Of a stretch of DNA of 64,000 bases, positions 44,801 through 53,669 are shown piece by piece. Location of the stretch: the NCBI GenBank assembly GCA_965220825.1, contig OZ244839.1, positions 1,798,001 to 1,862,000 of the forward strand, read 5' to 3'. The stretch comes from G965220825 sp965220825 (GTDB lineage Bacteria; Pseudomonadota; Alphaproteobacteria; UBA828). Each line of letters begins with the position of its first letter. The first letter of the stretch is position 1. The notes below the pieces were generated by a model. The model saw only the letters and a list, made by a program, of their open reading frames with translations. It did no database searches and had not been told where the DNA came from. Made by a program: the position numbers and the translations under genes.

Positions 44801-45373
44801 GCTGGTCAGGCGGCGGCGCGGGCAAACGACCTTGCCGACCGCCTGCAGCGCCGCGTGGCGGCGCTGGCGCGCGAGCGGGAGATTTCTGCACTGCCGCCGC
44901 AGATTCGCGGCGGCGCTCTCATTGTACCGGCCGGGCTCTTGCGCGCGCCCGCGCCGGATGCGGCGTCGGATCTGCGCGAGACCACGGCCGAAGGACGGGC
45001 GGCGGTCGAGCGTCTGGCGATGGACGCCGTCATGGCCGCCGAGCGGGCGCTCGGGCACAATCCGCGCGACGTGAGCGCCGAACGCCTCGGCTACGATATC
45101 GAGTCCCGCGAGAGCGACAGCGGTCTGCTGCGCTTCATTGAGGTCAAGGGTCGTGCGGAGGGGGCGGACACGGTGACGGTGACGCGCAACGAGATTCTGA
45201 TTGCTCTGAACAGGCCAGAGACGTTCATTCTCGCCATCGTCGAGGTCGCGGGCGGCTATGCCGCCGAGCCGCGCTATCTGTCGAGCCCGTTCACGCGCGA
45301 GCCCGATTTCGGCGCAACCAGCGTGACTTACAAGCTGTCGGAACTTCTGGAACGGGCGACCGACCCCGCGTGA
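41861..45373 (+). CDS. SNF2-type helicase with C-terminal DUF3883-like domain (DrmD-like)
   Basis: 1170 residues from a GTG at 41861; an upstream ATG at 41765 is in frame but lacks family similarity. SF2/SNF2 motor: ADDPGAGKTIMAG near 128, DEAH in VVVDEAHRLS near 229, LMTATPHNGKE near 267, and helicase C motifs NDAAGEGINLQ and RFGRIHRIGQ near 575-605. The C-terminal part (about 1080-1150) has GYDIESRESDSGLLRFIEVK, a DUF3883/PD-(D/E)XK-like module. It resembles DrmD of class 1 DISARM, but drmA, drmB and drmC are not in the window. Presumably moves on DNA as part of the methylase/DUF499 cassette downstream. Confidence 0.85.
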   Translation: MASLEELKAGAFVNGLAPGGAARVVHLEWFGDQAVKVTYEDATGTVGNRLVYRNEEPTLDIAEAGRPWSFDGDGRLLRLVSEAWRIRLAHLFDPYIAVHAARIEPLPHQITAVYGEMLPRQPLRFLLADDPGAGKTIMAGLLIRELMIRGDIERCLVVAPGVLVEQWQDELHEKFGLAFDILTREQVETARTGNPFTERNLVIARLDVLARNPDLQVKLEAGKEWDLVVVDEAHRLSASFFGGEVKYTKRYQLGQKLGGCARHFLLMTATPHNGKEQDFQLFMALLDADRFEGRFRDGVHQADVSDLMRRHTKEELFRFDGTPLFPERRAETVSYALSGAEAALYAEVTTYVKKEMNRAERFAAEGDDRRRQNVGFALAILQRRLASSPAAIHESLRRRRERLEGRLAEERLVKRGRETGLSPEPGLPAWTEDDEGAFDEAPGAEAEATEEAILDQATAARTIAELETEIATLRQLETQAATLRSAGADTKWTELNGILDHPLMTDGEGNRRKLIVFTEPRDTLNYLADRIRTRLGRPEAVVVIHGGVGREERRKAVEAFTHDKDVLVLVANDAAGEGINLQRAHLMVNYDLPWNPNRLEQRFGRIHRIGQTEVCHCWNLVAAETREGEVYLRLLDKIEAARKALGGKVYDVLGRLFDSRALSDLLMEAIRYGEQPEVRDRLFQAVDDVADRQHLTQLIDERALAREAMSTADIAHIRENMERAAAKRLQPFHIQTFFLEAFRHLGGSVHRREAGRWEIARVPGPVRERDRAIGLGAPVQERYERIGFEKEHINQPPVAAWLCPGHPLLDATLDLVLERHRSLLKQGAILVDEADEGTELRVLFYLEHAVQDGRTGRDGRQQVISQRLQFIEVDAGGGVADAGPAPYLDYRPLADSERASVAEALHAEWLADGLEERILGHAVAAIVPRHVEEVRNRRLPEIDKVEREVEVRLKKEINYWDHRAEDLKAAERAGKQTRLSAGQAAARANDLADRLQRRVAALAREREISALPPQIRGGALIVPAGLLRAPAPDAASDLRETTAEGRAAVERLAMDAVMAAERALGHNPRDVSAERLGYDIESRESDSGLLRFIEVKGRAEGADTVTVTRNEILIALNRPETFILAIVEVAGGYAAEPRYLSSPFTREPDFGATSVTYKLSELLERATDPA

Positions 45374-45460
45374 GCCATGTTTTGCAGACCCTGGCGACAC
45401 TGACTGGACATATTTCCAGACCGGTCACATAGTATAGACATGCAATGCGGGAGCGAGACG

Positions 45461-45685
45461 ATGAAAACCATCGGCGCCGCCAAGTTCAAGGAGCAGTGCC
45501 TGGCACTGCTCGATGGGCTCGACCCTGATGGCCTGGTCATCACGAAGCACGGCAAGCCGGTTGCGCGGCTGGTGCCGTTCGAGCGCGAACATGCCGGGCT
45601 GATCGGCAGCTTGCATGACAAGGTGAAAATCCGGGGCGACATTCTCTCGACCGGTGAGACATGGAACGCCGGTGCTGAATCTTGA
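45461..45685 (+). CDS. Phd/YefM-type antitoxin embedded in the defence cassette
   Basis: 74 residues from the ATG at 45461 (MKTIGAAKFKEQCLALLDGL), GGGAGCGAG ribosome site. KHGKPVARLVPF is the Phd/YefM beta turn. TATAGA near 45433 could be a -10, so the pair may have its own promoter inside the operon; a short inverted repeat CTGGA-N6-TCCAG lies at 45404-45419. Overlaps the toxin by 32 bp. Confidence 0.83.
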   Translation: MKTIGAAKFKEQCLALLDGLDPDGLVITKHGKPVARLVPFEREHAGLIGSLHDKVKIRGDILSTGETWNAGAES

Positions 45686-46040
45686 CACCCACATTCTCGT
45701 CTTTGCCGTCGATGGCAGCTTGCGGCCGGCGGAACGCGCGCTGCTGGCGGGCAGGCGCTGGTCGGTGTCGGCGATCGTCTTCTGGGAACTCGCCAAACTC
45801 ATCCAGCTCGGGCGGCTCGACATGGACCTTGACGACCGCGATGTGAAGCGGGTGCTGGCGCACCTGCATGTCTGGCCCATCGATCTCGATGTGGCAAGAG
45901 TGTCCACTCGCCTCGACTTCCGGGGCGATCCGGCGGATGAGATCATCGCGGCGACCAGCGTCGTGCACGATGTCCCCCTGCTCACCCGTGACCGCATCAT
46001 CACTGGCTCGAAGCTGGTGCCGCTGGCGGCGCCGGCATGA
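45654..46040 (+). CDS. PIN-domain toxin embedded in the defence cassette
   Basis: 128 residues from a GTG at 45654; start uncertain by a few codons. PIN signatures: LNLDTHILVF with the first Asp, VFWELAKL with Glu, and DPADEIIAATSVVHDVPLLT with the last acidic cluster. Type II toxin RNase. Its stop overlaps the methyltransferase ATG (ATGA), so toxin and methylase are translationally coupled, which is unusual for a free-standing toxin-antitoxin pair. Confidence 0.83.
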   Translation: MRHGTPVLNLDTHILVFAVDGSLRPAERALLAGRRWSVSAIVFWELAKLIQLGRLDMDLDDRDVKRVLAHLHVWPIDLDVARVSTRLDFRGDPADEIIAATSVVHDVPLLTRDRIITGSKLVPLAAPA

Positions 46041-48949
46041 CTCCGCCCCGCAAGAAACTCATCGAAGTCGCGCTGCCGTTGCCGGCCATCAACAAGGCGT
46101 CAGCGCGGGAGAAGTCGATCCGGCACGGCCATCCCTCGACCCTGCATCTCTGGTGGGCCAGACGGCCGCTGGCGGCCTGTCGGGCGGTGCTGTTCGCCCA
46201 GCTGGTGGACGACCCCTCGTCGGTGCCGGAGGAGTTTCCGACCGAGGCGGAGCAGAAGGCGGAACGCGAGCGGCTGTTCGGCATCGTCGAAGAGCTGGTG
46301 CAGTGGGAGAATTCCAACGACGCCCGGGTCGTCGGCGCCGCGCGGCGCGAGATCGCGCGCTCGGTCGCACGCGGCCTCGGGGAATATCTGCCCGAGGGCG
46401 AGGAGGCCGTGAACGCTTTCCTCGCCGAGAAGGCCCCGCCGGTGGTCGATCCCTTCTGCGGCGGCGGCTCGATCCCGCTGGAGGCGCAGCGTCTCGGCCT
46501 GCGCGCTCACGGTTCGGACCTGAATCCGGTGGCGGTGCTCATCACCAAGGCGCTGGTCGAGATTCCACCGCGCTTCGCCGGAAAATCGGCCGTGCATCCG
46601 GAAGCGCGGGCCGAATTCGGCGGCGTCGGGGGAAAGGGTGCGGCCGGTCTTGCCGAGGATGTGCGCCGATACGGCAAATGGATGCGCGACGAGGCCGAGC
46701 GCCGTATCGGCCATCTCTATCCGAAGGTCAGGGTCACCGAGGCCATGGCGGCTTCGCGCCCCGATCTTGCGCCCTATGCCGGTCAGGAACTGACGGTCAT
46801 CGCCTGGCTCTGGGCGCGCACGGTGGCAAGCCCCAACCCTGCCGCACGGGGCGCGCATGTGCCGCTCGTTAGGTCCTTTGTGCTGTCGTCGAAGAAGAGC
46901 AATCGGGCGTGGGTCGAGCCAGTCATTGATCCCGCGATGAACGAATACCGTTTCGCGGTTCGAGTCGACAAGGGTACAGCACCGGACGGCACGGTGAATC
47001 GCCGGGGCGGCCGCTGTCTGTTGACCGGCGCGCCAATGCCCTTCCCTCACATTCGCACCGAAGGCAGGGCCGGCCGCATGGGCGCGCGGCTGATGGCCGT
47101 GGTGGCGGAGGGCGCGCGTGGCCGCATCTATCTCGATCCGACGGAGGAGATGGAAGAAGCTGCGCAGGCGGCGGAGCCGGAATGGTGGCCGGACAATGAG
47201 CTCCCCCACAACCCGCGTGACTTCAAGACACCGAATTATGGAATAGCCAAATTCGCCGACTTGTTCACCCAACGGCAGTTGGTAGCGCTGGGGATGTTTT
47301 CTGATCTGGTAGTCGCAGCGCGCGAGAAGGTGCTCGAAGATGCGCTGGCCGCCGGCATGGACGCCACCTCCCCCCGCCTCGCTGAAGGTGGCAACGGAGC
47401 CCAAGCCTACGCCGACGCCGTGGCGACATATTTGGGGTTTGCTGACGACAAGGCCGCAGACTATTGGAGTGGAATCTGTAGCTGGCATTCTTCAGGAGAA
47501 AAAATCCGAAACACCTTCGGACGCCAAGCCATTCCCATGGTTTGGGATTATGCGGAAACCAATCCGTTCTCAGACTCGACGGGAAACTGGAACGCCTGCG
47601 TCGACTGGATACAGAAGGTGGTTGCTGCATCCCCTCAGGTGGCACGGTCCACCAGTGCAGCTGTCCAGAGGGATGCGGCATCAGCGGCACCAATATCTGA
47701 CGGAGTTGCGGTCTCCACCGATCCACCCTATTACGATAACATCGGTTACGCAGACCTTTCCGATTTCTTTTATGTCTGGCTACGCCGTAGCCTCGGCTCC
47801 ATTCATCCCGACCTGTTCGGAACGCTTCTGACGCCCAAAGCCGGCGAACTGGTGGCCACGCCCTACCGGTTCGGCAACGACAGGGAAGAGGCACGGCGTT
47901 TTTTCGAGACCGGTCTCGGCCGCGCGACTGCGAATATGCGGGCGGCGCAGGCGGCGGATTATCCGATGACCCTGTTCTACGCCTACAAGCAGGCGGAAAC
48001 GGGGGCCGACGGCGACGGCAACGGCACCACCGCTTCGACCGGCTGGGAAACGATGCTCGCGGGCATCGCGAGCAGCGGCTTCGCCATCACCGGCACATGG
48101 CCGGTGCGCAGCGAACTCGGCAACCGGATGCTGGCGAAAGGTACCAACGCCCTCGCTTCCTCCATCGTCCTCGCCTGTCGGCCGCGGCCCGAAGATGCGC
48201 CCGTGGCGACCCGGCGCGATTTCACGACGGCGCTGAAACGCGAATTGCCTGGAGCCATCCGGCAGTTGCAGCAGGAGAACATCGCCCCCGTCGATCTCGC
48301 CCAGGCGGCCATCGGGCCGGGCATGGCGGTGTTCTCGCGCTATGCTGGCGTGCTGGAGGCAGACGGGACGCCAATGCCGGTGCGTCAGGCGCTGATCGAG
48401 ATCAACCGGGTGCTCGACGAGACGCTGGCCGAGACCGAGGGCGATCTCGACGCTGACACAAGGTTCTGCACCGCCTGGTTCGAACAATACGGTTTCGACG
48501 AGCGCTCCTTCGGCGAGGCCGAAGTGCTGTTCACCGCCAAGAACACCTCTTTCGCTGGTTTGGACCGGGCCGGCGTTCTGGTCGGCGCTTCCGGCAAGGT
48601 GCGGCTCAAGCGCCGCGACGAGCTCGATGCGGGCTGGAACCCGGCGACCGACGACCGGCTGGTCGATTGGGAATGCGTCCAGCATCTGGTGCGCGCCATG
48701 AGCGACGAGCAGGGCGGCGGCGTCGCCGAGGCCGCACGCCTTGCCTTCGCCATGGGGCCGACCCGCGCCGAGACCGCCCGCGCACTCGCCTACCGTCTCT
48801 ACACCGTTGCCGAGCGCAAGGGCTGGAGTGGCGAGGCGCTCGCCTGCAACGCGCTGGTCGCCTCCTGGCCTCAAATCCAGACGGCGCTGGCCAGCCTCGC
48901 CGCCGACGCCGGCCCGGCGCAACCGGAACTCGCGCTTGAGCAGGAGTAA
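46037..48949 (+). CDS. DUF1156 adenine-specific DNA methyltransferase
   Basis: 970 residues. N-terminal DUF1156 block (KKLIEVALPLPAINKASARE ... LWWARRPLAACRAV). AdoMet site DPFCGGGSIPLEAQRLGL near 135-152 and catalytic DPPYYDNIGYADLSDFFYVW near 563-582, so an N6-adenine or N4-cytosine amino-methylase in beta-type arrangement. Large insert regions match the anti-phage-associated DUF1156 family. Together with SNF2 helicase and DUF499 it would mark self DNA or modify in a defence context. Confidence 0.9.
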   Translation: MTPPRKKLIEVALPLPAINKASAREKSIRHGHPSTLHLWWARRPLAACRAVLFAQLVDDPSSVPEEFPTEAEQKAERERLFGIVEELVQWENSNDARVVGAARREIARSVARGLGEYLPEGEEAVNAFLAEKAPPVVDPFCGGGSIPLEAQRLGLRAHGSDLNPVAVLITKALVEIPPRFAGKSAVHPEARAEFGGVGGKGAAGLAEDVRRYGKWMRDEAERRIGHLYPKVRVTEAMAASRPDLAPYAGQELTVIAWLWARTVASPNPAARGAHVPLVRSFVLSSKKSNRAWVEPVIDPAMNEYRFAVRVDKGTAPDGTVNRRGGRCLLTGAPMPFPHIRTEGRAGRMGARLMAVVAEGARGRIYLDPTEEMEEAAQAAEPEWWPDNELPHNPRDFKTPNYGIAKFADLFTQRQLVALGMFSDLVVAAREKVLEDALAAGMDATSPRLAEGGNGAQAYADAVATYLGFADDKAADYWSGICSWHSSGEKIRNTFGRQAIPMVWDYAETNPFSDSTGNWNACVDWIQKVVAASPQVARSTSAAVQRDAASAAPISDGVAVSTDPPYYDNIGYADLSDFFYVWLRRSLGSIHPDLFGTLLTPKAGELVATPYRFGNDREEARRFFETGLGRATANMRAAQAADYPMTLFYAYKQAETGADGDGNGTTASTGWETMLAGIASSGFAITGTWPVRSELGNRMLAKGTNALASSIVLACRPRPEDAPVATRRDFTTALKRELPGAIRQLQQENIAPVDLAQAAIGPGMAVFSRYAGVLEADGTPMPVRQALIEINRVLDETLAETEGDLDADTRFCTAWFEQYGFDERSFGEAEVLFTAKNTSFAGLDRAGVLVGASGKVRLKRRDELDAGWNPATDDRLVDWECVQHLVRAMSDEQGGGVAEAARLAFAMGPTRAETARALAYRLYTVAERKGWSGEALACNALVASWPQIQTALASLAADAGPAQPELALEQE

Positions 48950-48953
48950 CGCC

Positions 48954-51900
48954 GTGACCACCAACCACCAACGCGTGACCGAGGGTTTCGAAATCCTGAC
49001 AAGCGTGCTCGCCCCTTGGGTCGCGCAGGAATTGCGAATCCGCTTTGGGGGCGAATGGTGGGACCGGGGCGTGCTCGACATTCTCTACGAAAACCAGAAA
49101 CGCAATTTGCCGCCGGGCGGTGAGGACGACGAGGTGGTCCCGACACTCGATGCCGGACGCTGCCTGATCCTGATGGACGTGCAGTGGAACGAGCTGTTCC
49201 GGCGCAAGCTCGGCCGCGAGCATCGGACCTGGATCAAGGAACTCGCCGAGACCCGCAACAAATGGGCGCATAAGGGGCTGCTCGACATAACCGACGAGGA
49301 TGCCTGGCGAGCGCTCGACACCATGACCCGACTGGTCGAACCGATGGACGCGGAGGCGGCCGAAACGCTGCGCGGGGTTGCCCGCACTGTGCGCTACGGC
49401 ACCGATGGGCCTTCGACATCGGCATCCGGCGTTGATGGTTCGCAAGCCGGGGCCGTAACCGCGCCGTCTTCCGAAAACGATGACGCGCCCGGGGTCTTGA
49501 CCGCCGCGCCGCGCCAGGGCTTGCGGCCGTGGCGCGAGGTGGCGCGACCGCACCCCGATGTCTCCGCCGGACGCTATCGGCAGGCCGAGTTCGCGGCCGA
49601 TCTCTCCCAGGTCGCGCGCGGCACGGCGGAGATCGAGTATCAGGACCCGGTCGAGTTCTTTGCGCGCACCTATATGACAGAGGGCATTCGCGGCCTGCTG
49701 CTGCAGGCGCTGCGCCGCGTCGGCGGCCAGGGCGGCGAGCCGGTCATTCAGCTCAAGACCGCTTTCGGCGGCGGCAAGACCCATTCGCTGCTGGCCTTGT
49801 ACCATCTGCTGCGCGGACGCACGCCGCTCGAACGCGTGCCGGCGCTCGGCGCGCTGCTGCGAGAAGCGGGAATCGAGCGCATTCCCCGGACCCGTGTCGC
49901 CGTCGTCGTCGGCACCGCGCTCAACCCGGCGAAGGAGCGGCGGCCGCCGAACCTGCAAGGCATCACCATCCGCACGCTCTGGGGCGAGATCGGCGCCCAG
50001 CTTGCCGAACAGGCCGGCAACCGCAAGCTCTACAACCATGTGCGCGACGCCGACCGCAAGGGCGTGCCGCCCGGCTCGGAAGCACTGCGGGCGCTGTTCG
50101 ACGCCTGCGGTCCGTGCCTGATCCTGATCGACGAACTCGTGGCCTATGCGCGCAAGATCCATGGCGTTGCCGGGCTGCCGGCGGGCAGTTTCGATGCGGT
50201 GCAGAGCTTCGTTCAGGAACTGACCGAGGCGGTGCGCGCCAGCTGGAACTCCGTGCTGGTGGCCACGATCCCCGAATCCGACATCGAGATCGGCGGCGAA
50301 GCGGGGCAGGAGACGCTCGCACGCATCGAACACACCTTCGGGCGCATGGAAGCGATATGGAAGCCGGTCGGTTCCGAGGAGGGTTTCGAGGTCGTGCGCC
50401 GCCGGCTGTTCCTGCCGCTTGACGACGAGCCTGCGCGCGACGATGTCTGCCGGGCCTTCAGCGCGCTCTATCGGGACAGCGGCGGCGACTTCCCGAGCGA
50501 GTGCCGGGAGGCCCGCTATATGGAGCGGCTGAAGGCCTGCTACCCCATTCATCCCGAGGTGTTCGACCGCCTTTACGCCGACTGGTCGACACTGGAGCGC
50601 TTCCAGCGCACGCGCGGCGTTTTGCGGCTGATGGCGGCCGTCATCCACGATTTATGGGTGCGCAACGATGCGAGCCTGCTGATAACGCCCGGAACGCTAG
50701 GACTCGATGATGCGAGCGTGCGCGAAGAACTGGTCCGCTATCTGCCCGAGGGCTGGACCCCGGTGCTCGAAAGCGATGTCGATGGGCCGAATTCCGGGCC
50801 GCGGCAGGTGGATAGGGATAACGCGCGCTTCGGCCAATCCATGGCGGCGCGGCGGGTGGCGCGCGCCGTCTTCCTCGGCAGTGCGCCGCATGTCGTGCAG
50901 CAGCAGGTGCGGGGCGTCGAGGACGTGCGCGTGCGCCTCGCGACCGTTCAACCGGGCGAGCAGGTCGCCATCTTCAACGACGCACTGTCGCAACTTTCCG
51001 ACCGGCTGACCTATCTCTACCGCCAGGATCGCCGCTACTGGTACGACACGCGCCCAAATCTGCGCCGCACCGTCGAGGACCGCGCCCAGCAACTGGCGGA
51101 AGACCTCGTCGAGGCCGAAATCGAGAAGCGGGTGCGCGCTGCCGCGCGCAACCGGCCGGGCGAGGTCGCGGGCGTGCATGTCTGTCCGAAAACGCCGGGC
51201 GATGTGCCGGACGACCAGGAAGCCCGGCTGGTCATTTTGAAACCGTCGGACACCCATAAGGGCGGCGACGCAGAGAGTGCTGCGCTGGCCGCCGCCAACG
51301 CCATTCTCGCCGAACGCGGCGCCGCACCGCGTCAGCACCGCAACATGCTGGTCATGCTCGCCGCCGACCGGGAGGCGATGGACGGGTTGCGGCAGGCGGT
51401 CCGACGGTTCCTCGCTTGGGAGTCCGTGCTCCGCGACCGGGAAGCGCTCAACCTCGATGGCCATCAGGGTCGCGAGGCGGCAGACGGCGTCAAGTCGAGC
51501 GATCGGGATGTCGGAATCCGCTTCGACGAGGCCTGGCGCTGGCTGCTGGCGCCGATCCAGACCGTGACCGAAGGCGAGGTCGGCGAACTGGAATGGGAGA
51601 TTTCGCGAACGGCCGGCAATGGCGGCTCCGCCGTGACCGGGGCGGTGCGCCGGTTTGCAGCCGGCGAACAGCTGATCGCCCGCTGGTCGCCGGCCTTGCT
51701 CAGGATGGAACTCGATCGCTGGTTCTGGACGGATCGGGACCACGTGTCGGTGAAGCAGGTGTGGGACGCGCTCACCTCATATTGCTATCTGCCGCGCCTT
51801 CGCGACCGGAATGTTTTCGCGGAAGCGGTTCGGGAAGGCGTCGCGGGTGGTGATTATTTCGGCTACGCAACCAGCGTTTCCGAAGATGGACGCTATGAAG

Positions 51901-52322
51901 GGTTGGCGCTGGGCGCATCGGCCGTCATCCATGTCGATACCGCCAGCGTGCTGGTCAAACCCGATGCAGCGCGGACGCAGCTCGATGCGCGTGAAAAGCC
52001 GGCCGAGACAACTCAGCCGCCGGGGCCGACGCCCAAGCCGCAGCCGGGCGGCACACAACCCACCCCGGAACCGCCGAAGGGGCCTGAACCCGTGCGTTTC
52101 CATGGCACGGTCGAACTAGATCCCGACCGCGCGGGGCGCGACATGGGCAAGATCGCCGAAGAAATCCTGCAGCACCTGACGACACAGCGCGGCGGCAGGG
52201 TCACGGTGACGGTGGAAATCGATGCGGAGATGCCAGAAGGCCTTGCGGATGGCGACCGCCGCGTGATCGGCGAAAACTGCCAAGTCCTGCGTTTCAGGAA
52301 TCACGGTTTCGAAAAGGCCTGA
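48954..52322 (+). CDS. DUF499 ATPase with N-terminal Swt1-like HEPN domain
   Basis: 1122 residues from a GTG at 48954 with AGGAG upstream, 4 bp after the methylase. Residues 1-140 form a HEPN domain of Swt1 type; RNKWAH at 101-106 is the RX4H ribonuclease motif. The DUF499 AAA-like core has Walker A AFGGGKTHSLLALYHLL near 270-285 and LILIDELVAYARK near 387. The C-terminal ~100 residues include a proline-rich linker and an effector-like end domain (VTVTVEIDAEMPEG). DUF499 partners DUF1156 methylases in predicted anti-phage loci; the HEPN head suggests RNA cleavage as effector (inference). Confidence 0.87.
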   Translation: MTTNHQRVTEGFEILTSVLAPWVAQELRIRFGGEWWDRGVLDILYENQKRNLPPGGEDDEVVPTLDAGRCLILMDVQWNELFRRKLGREHRTWIKELAETRNKWAHKGLLDITDEDAWRALDTMTRLVEPMDAEAAETLRGVARTVRYGTDGPSTSASGVDGSQAGAVTAPSSENDDAPGVLTAAPRQGLRPWREVARPHPDVSAGRYRQAEFAADLSQVARGTAEIEYQDPVEFFARTYMTEGIRGLLLQALRRVGGQGGEPVIQLKTAFGGGKTHSLLALYHLLRGRTPLERVPALGALLREAGIERIPRTRVAVVVGTALNPAKERRPPNLQGITIRTLWGEIGAQLAEQAGNRKLYNHVRDADRKGVPPGSEALRALFDACGPCLILIDELVAYARKIHGVAGLPAGSFDAVQSFVQELTEAVRASWNSVLVATIPESDIEIGGEAGQETLARIEHTFGRMEAIWKPVGSEEGFEVVRRRLFLPLDDEPARDDVCRAFSALYRDSGGDFPSECREARYMERLKACYPIHPEVFDRLYADWSTLERFQRTRGVLRLMAAVIHDLWVRNDASLLITPGTLGLDDASVREELVRYLPEGWTPVLESDVDGPNSGPRQVDRDNARFGQSMAARRVARAVFLGSAPHVVQQQVRGVEDVRVRLATVQPGEQVAIFNDALSQLSDRLTYLYRQDRRYWYDTRPNLRRTVEDRAQQLAEDLVEAEIEKRVRAAARNRPGEVAGVHVCPKTPGDVPDDQEARLVILKPSDTHKGGDAESAALAAANAILAERGAAPRQHRNMLVMLAADREAMDGLRQAVRRFLAWESVLRDREALNLDGHQGREAADGVKSSDRDVGIRFDEAWRWLLAPIQTVTEGEVGELEWEISRTAGNGGSAVTGAVRRFAAGEQLIARWSPALLRMELDRWFWTDRDHVSVKQVWDALTSYCYLPRLRDRNVFAEAVREGVAGGDYFGYATSVSEDGRYEGLALGASAVIHVDTASVLVKPDAARTQLDAREKPAETTQPPGPTPKPQPGGTQPTPEPPKGPEPVRFHGTVELDPDRAGRDMGKIAEEILQHLTTQRGGRVTVTVEIDAEMPEGLADGDRRVIGENCQVLRFRNHGFEKA

Positions 52323-52427
52323 GCCACTTTCATGAAGCCGGGCGATGCCCTGCTTAGCGACACGACCGGGCGGGATAACGATGATTGTAAATCGCGGGAG
52401 GCTCTTGCTGCCGCGATTTCGCACCTG

Positions 52428-53366
52428 CTATCTGAGGCGGTCGATAAAGAGGTCCCAGAAATACTCTGCTGCACCCTCCATGGTCAGCGCTGACCTGTCA
52501 TGTTGCGCGAAATGGGCCAATCCAAGAGGTTGGAGAAGCAGGACGTAGCCGTCATCGGAGACCGACATCGACTCGTTGTAACTCCCTTCAGCCACTCCGC
52601 TGGAAGAATAGTACAGGTTGTCCGTACCAAGGGTGCCGCCGAGCCAAATGCCGCAGAGCGCGCGCTCATCCCCGCTTGCAAACACTCTTGCTTCGAACCG
52701 GTTGGCGTCGATACCTCGGAAATCGGTCTCCACGCGATCGTTTCGCTTCTGAAGTTCGGTGAGTGAATTCTCGAAATAGCGGGCGATGTACTCGAACGAT
52801 GCAGTGAGAAAGGCGTGGCGATCCCGGTCGGTGAATTCGGTCCGCACCCGGAGATTGCTCGAACGGGGGCCGACCACGGTCGTGTGCGAGACGGCAGGGT
52901 CGAGCGGCACTGCGGGAGTTTCGAGAGGTTGCACCGGACCCGCGATCCGACGGATTGCGCGGGCGACCTCGAGGAAGCCGTCATCGAGCGTGGCGTGTTT
53001 GGTGACGGGTTTTCCGTCTGGAGGCACCGCCATCAGCGAACCGAACGGTGCGTTTTGCCAGTCGCACGGACGAAGGATGACGGGAACAACGCGCACAGCG
53101 CCCTGTTTGTGGCGTTCCATCGCGTGTTTCATCTCGACATCGTAGCAGTAGTCGGAGGCAAGGAAGTCCGCGCTGATGAGCAACAGTACGACGTCTGCAC
53201 GGTTGAGTTGATCGTCAATCTGCCCATGGAGGTTCTCGCCGGGGTCGATTCGTCGGTCATGCCAAGTCGTGATCACGCCCTCGCGCCGGAGTATGGAGAG
53301 GTGTTTCTCGAGCTCGTTTCGCAAATCCTCGTCGGCATGCGAGTAGGAGAAGAAGACATGAGACAT
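52428..53366 (-). CDS. TIR-domain protein
   Basis: 312 residues. Residues 1-130 are a TIR domain: HVFFSYSHADEDLRNELEKH, then WHDRRIDPGENLHGQI, and SADFLASDYCYDVEMKHAM with the candidate NADase glutamate E78. The remaining ~180 residues are unassigned and may sense a signal. Encoded convergently, 105 bp from the DUF499 gene. TIR proteins of this kind deplete NAD+ or make cyclic ADP-ribose signals during phage infection. Confidence 0.85.
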   Translation of the reverse strand: MSHVFFSYSHADEDLRNELEKHLSILRREGVITTWHDRRIDPGENLHGQIDDQLNRADVVLLLISADFLASDYCYDVEMKHAMERHKQGAVRVVPVILRPCDWQNAPFGSLMAVPPDGKPVTKHATLDDGFLEVARAIRRIAGPVQPLETPAVPLDPAVSHTTVVGPRSSNLRVRTEFTDRDRHAFLTASFEYIARYFENSLTELQKRNDRVETDFRGIDANRFEARVFASGDERALCGIWLGGTLGTDNLYYSSSGVAEGSYNESMSVSDDGYVLLLQPLGLAHFAQHDRSALTMEGAAEYFWDLFIDRLR

Positions 53367-53669
53367 GGACGGTGAAACTCCTGAGGGCTCTCTGGCGCAG
53401 CGATCTCGTCAGTGGGGATCGGGTCTAGGTCCAAACGGTCGGCATGGCTGCCGCCAAGGGACGGGGTGATGTTGACGATTATGCTGGAGTTCGAATCGAG
53501 GTAAAGGCGGCGGCTTGCGGTCGGTGACGGGTTCCGAGACCAGCGTCGACAGGAACCGCGGGATGTCCTTGACCTCATCCTCACGACCGTCCGCGATGAG
53601 GTCGCGCCGGAGCGTCGGTCCCGGCGGCTGCAGAACTCGTCAGCAGCATTTCGTGGCTCGGAACGCGGT
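53367..53669 (-). other. Gap with possible truncated open frames
   Basis: 303 bp between the TIR start and the RHH gene. On the minus strand an ATG at 53673 overlaps the RHH stop (ATGA) and opens a 30-codon frame (MNRVPSHEMLL...) that ends at a TGA; coding-looking sequence continues in another frame (IPRFLSTLVSEPVTDRKPPP). This may be a second operon gene broken by the arrival of the TIR gene. Weak evidence. Confidence 0.3.

Noticed and set aside
41861..52322. A complete class 1 DISARM system
   Set aside because: Only the helicase is DrmD-like. The core genes drmA, drmB and drmC are absent, and DUF499 with an embedded toxin pair is not part of DISARM.
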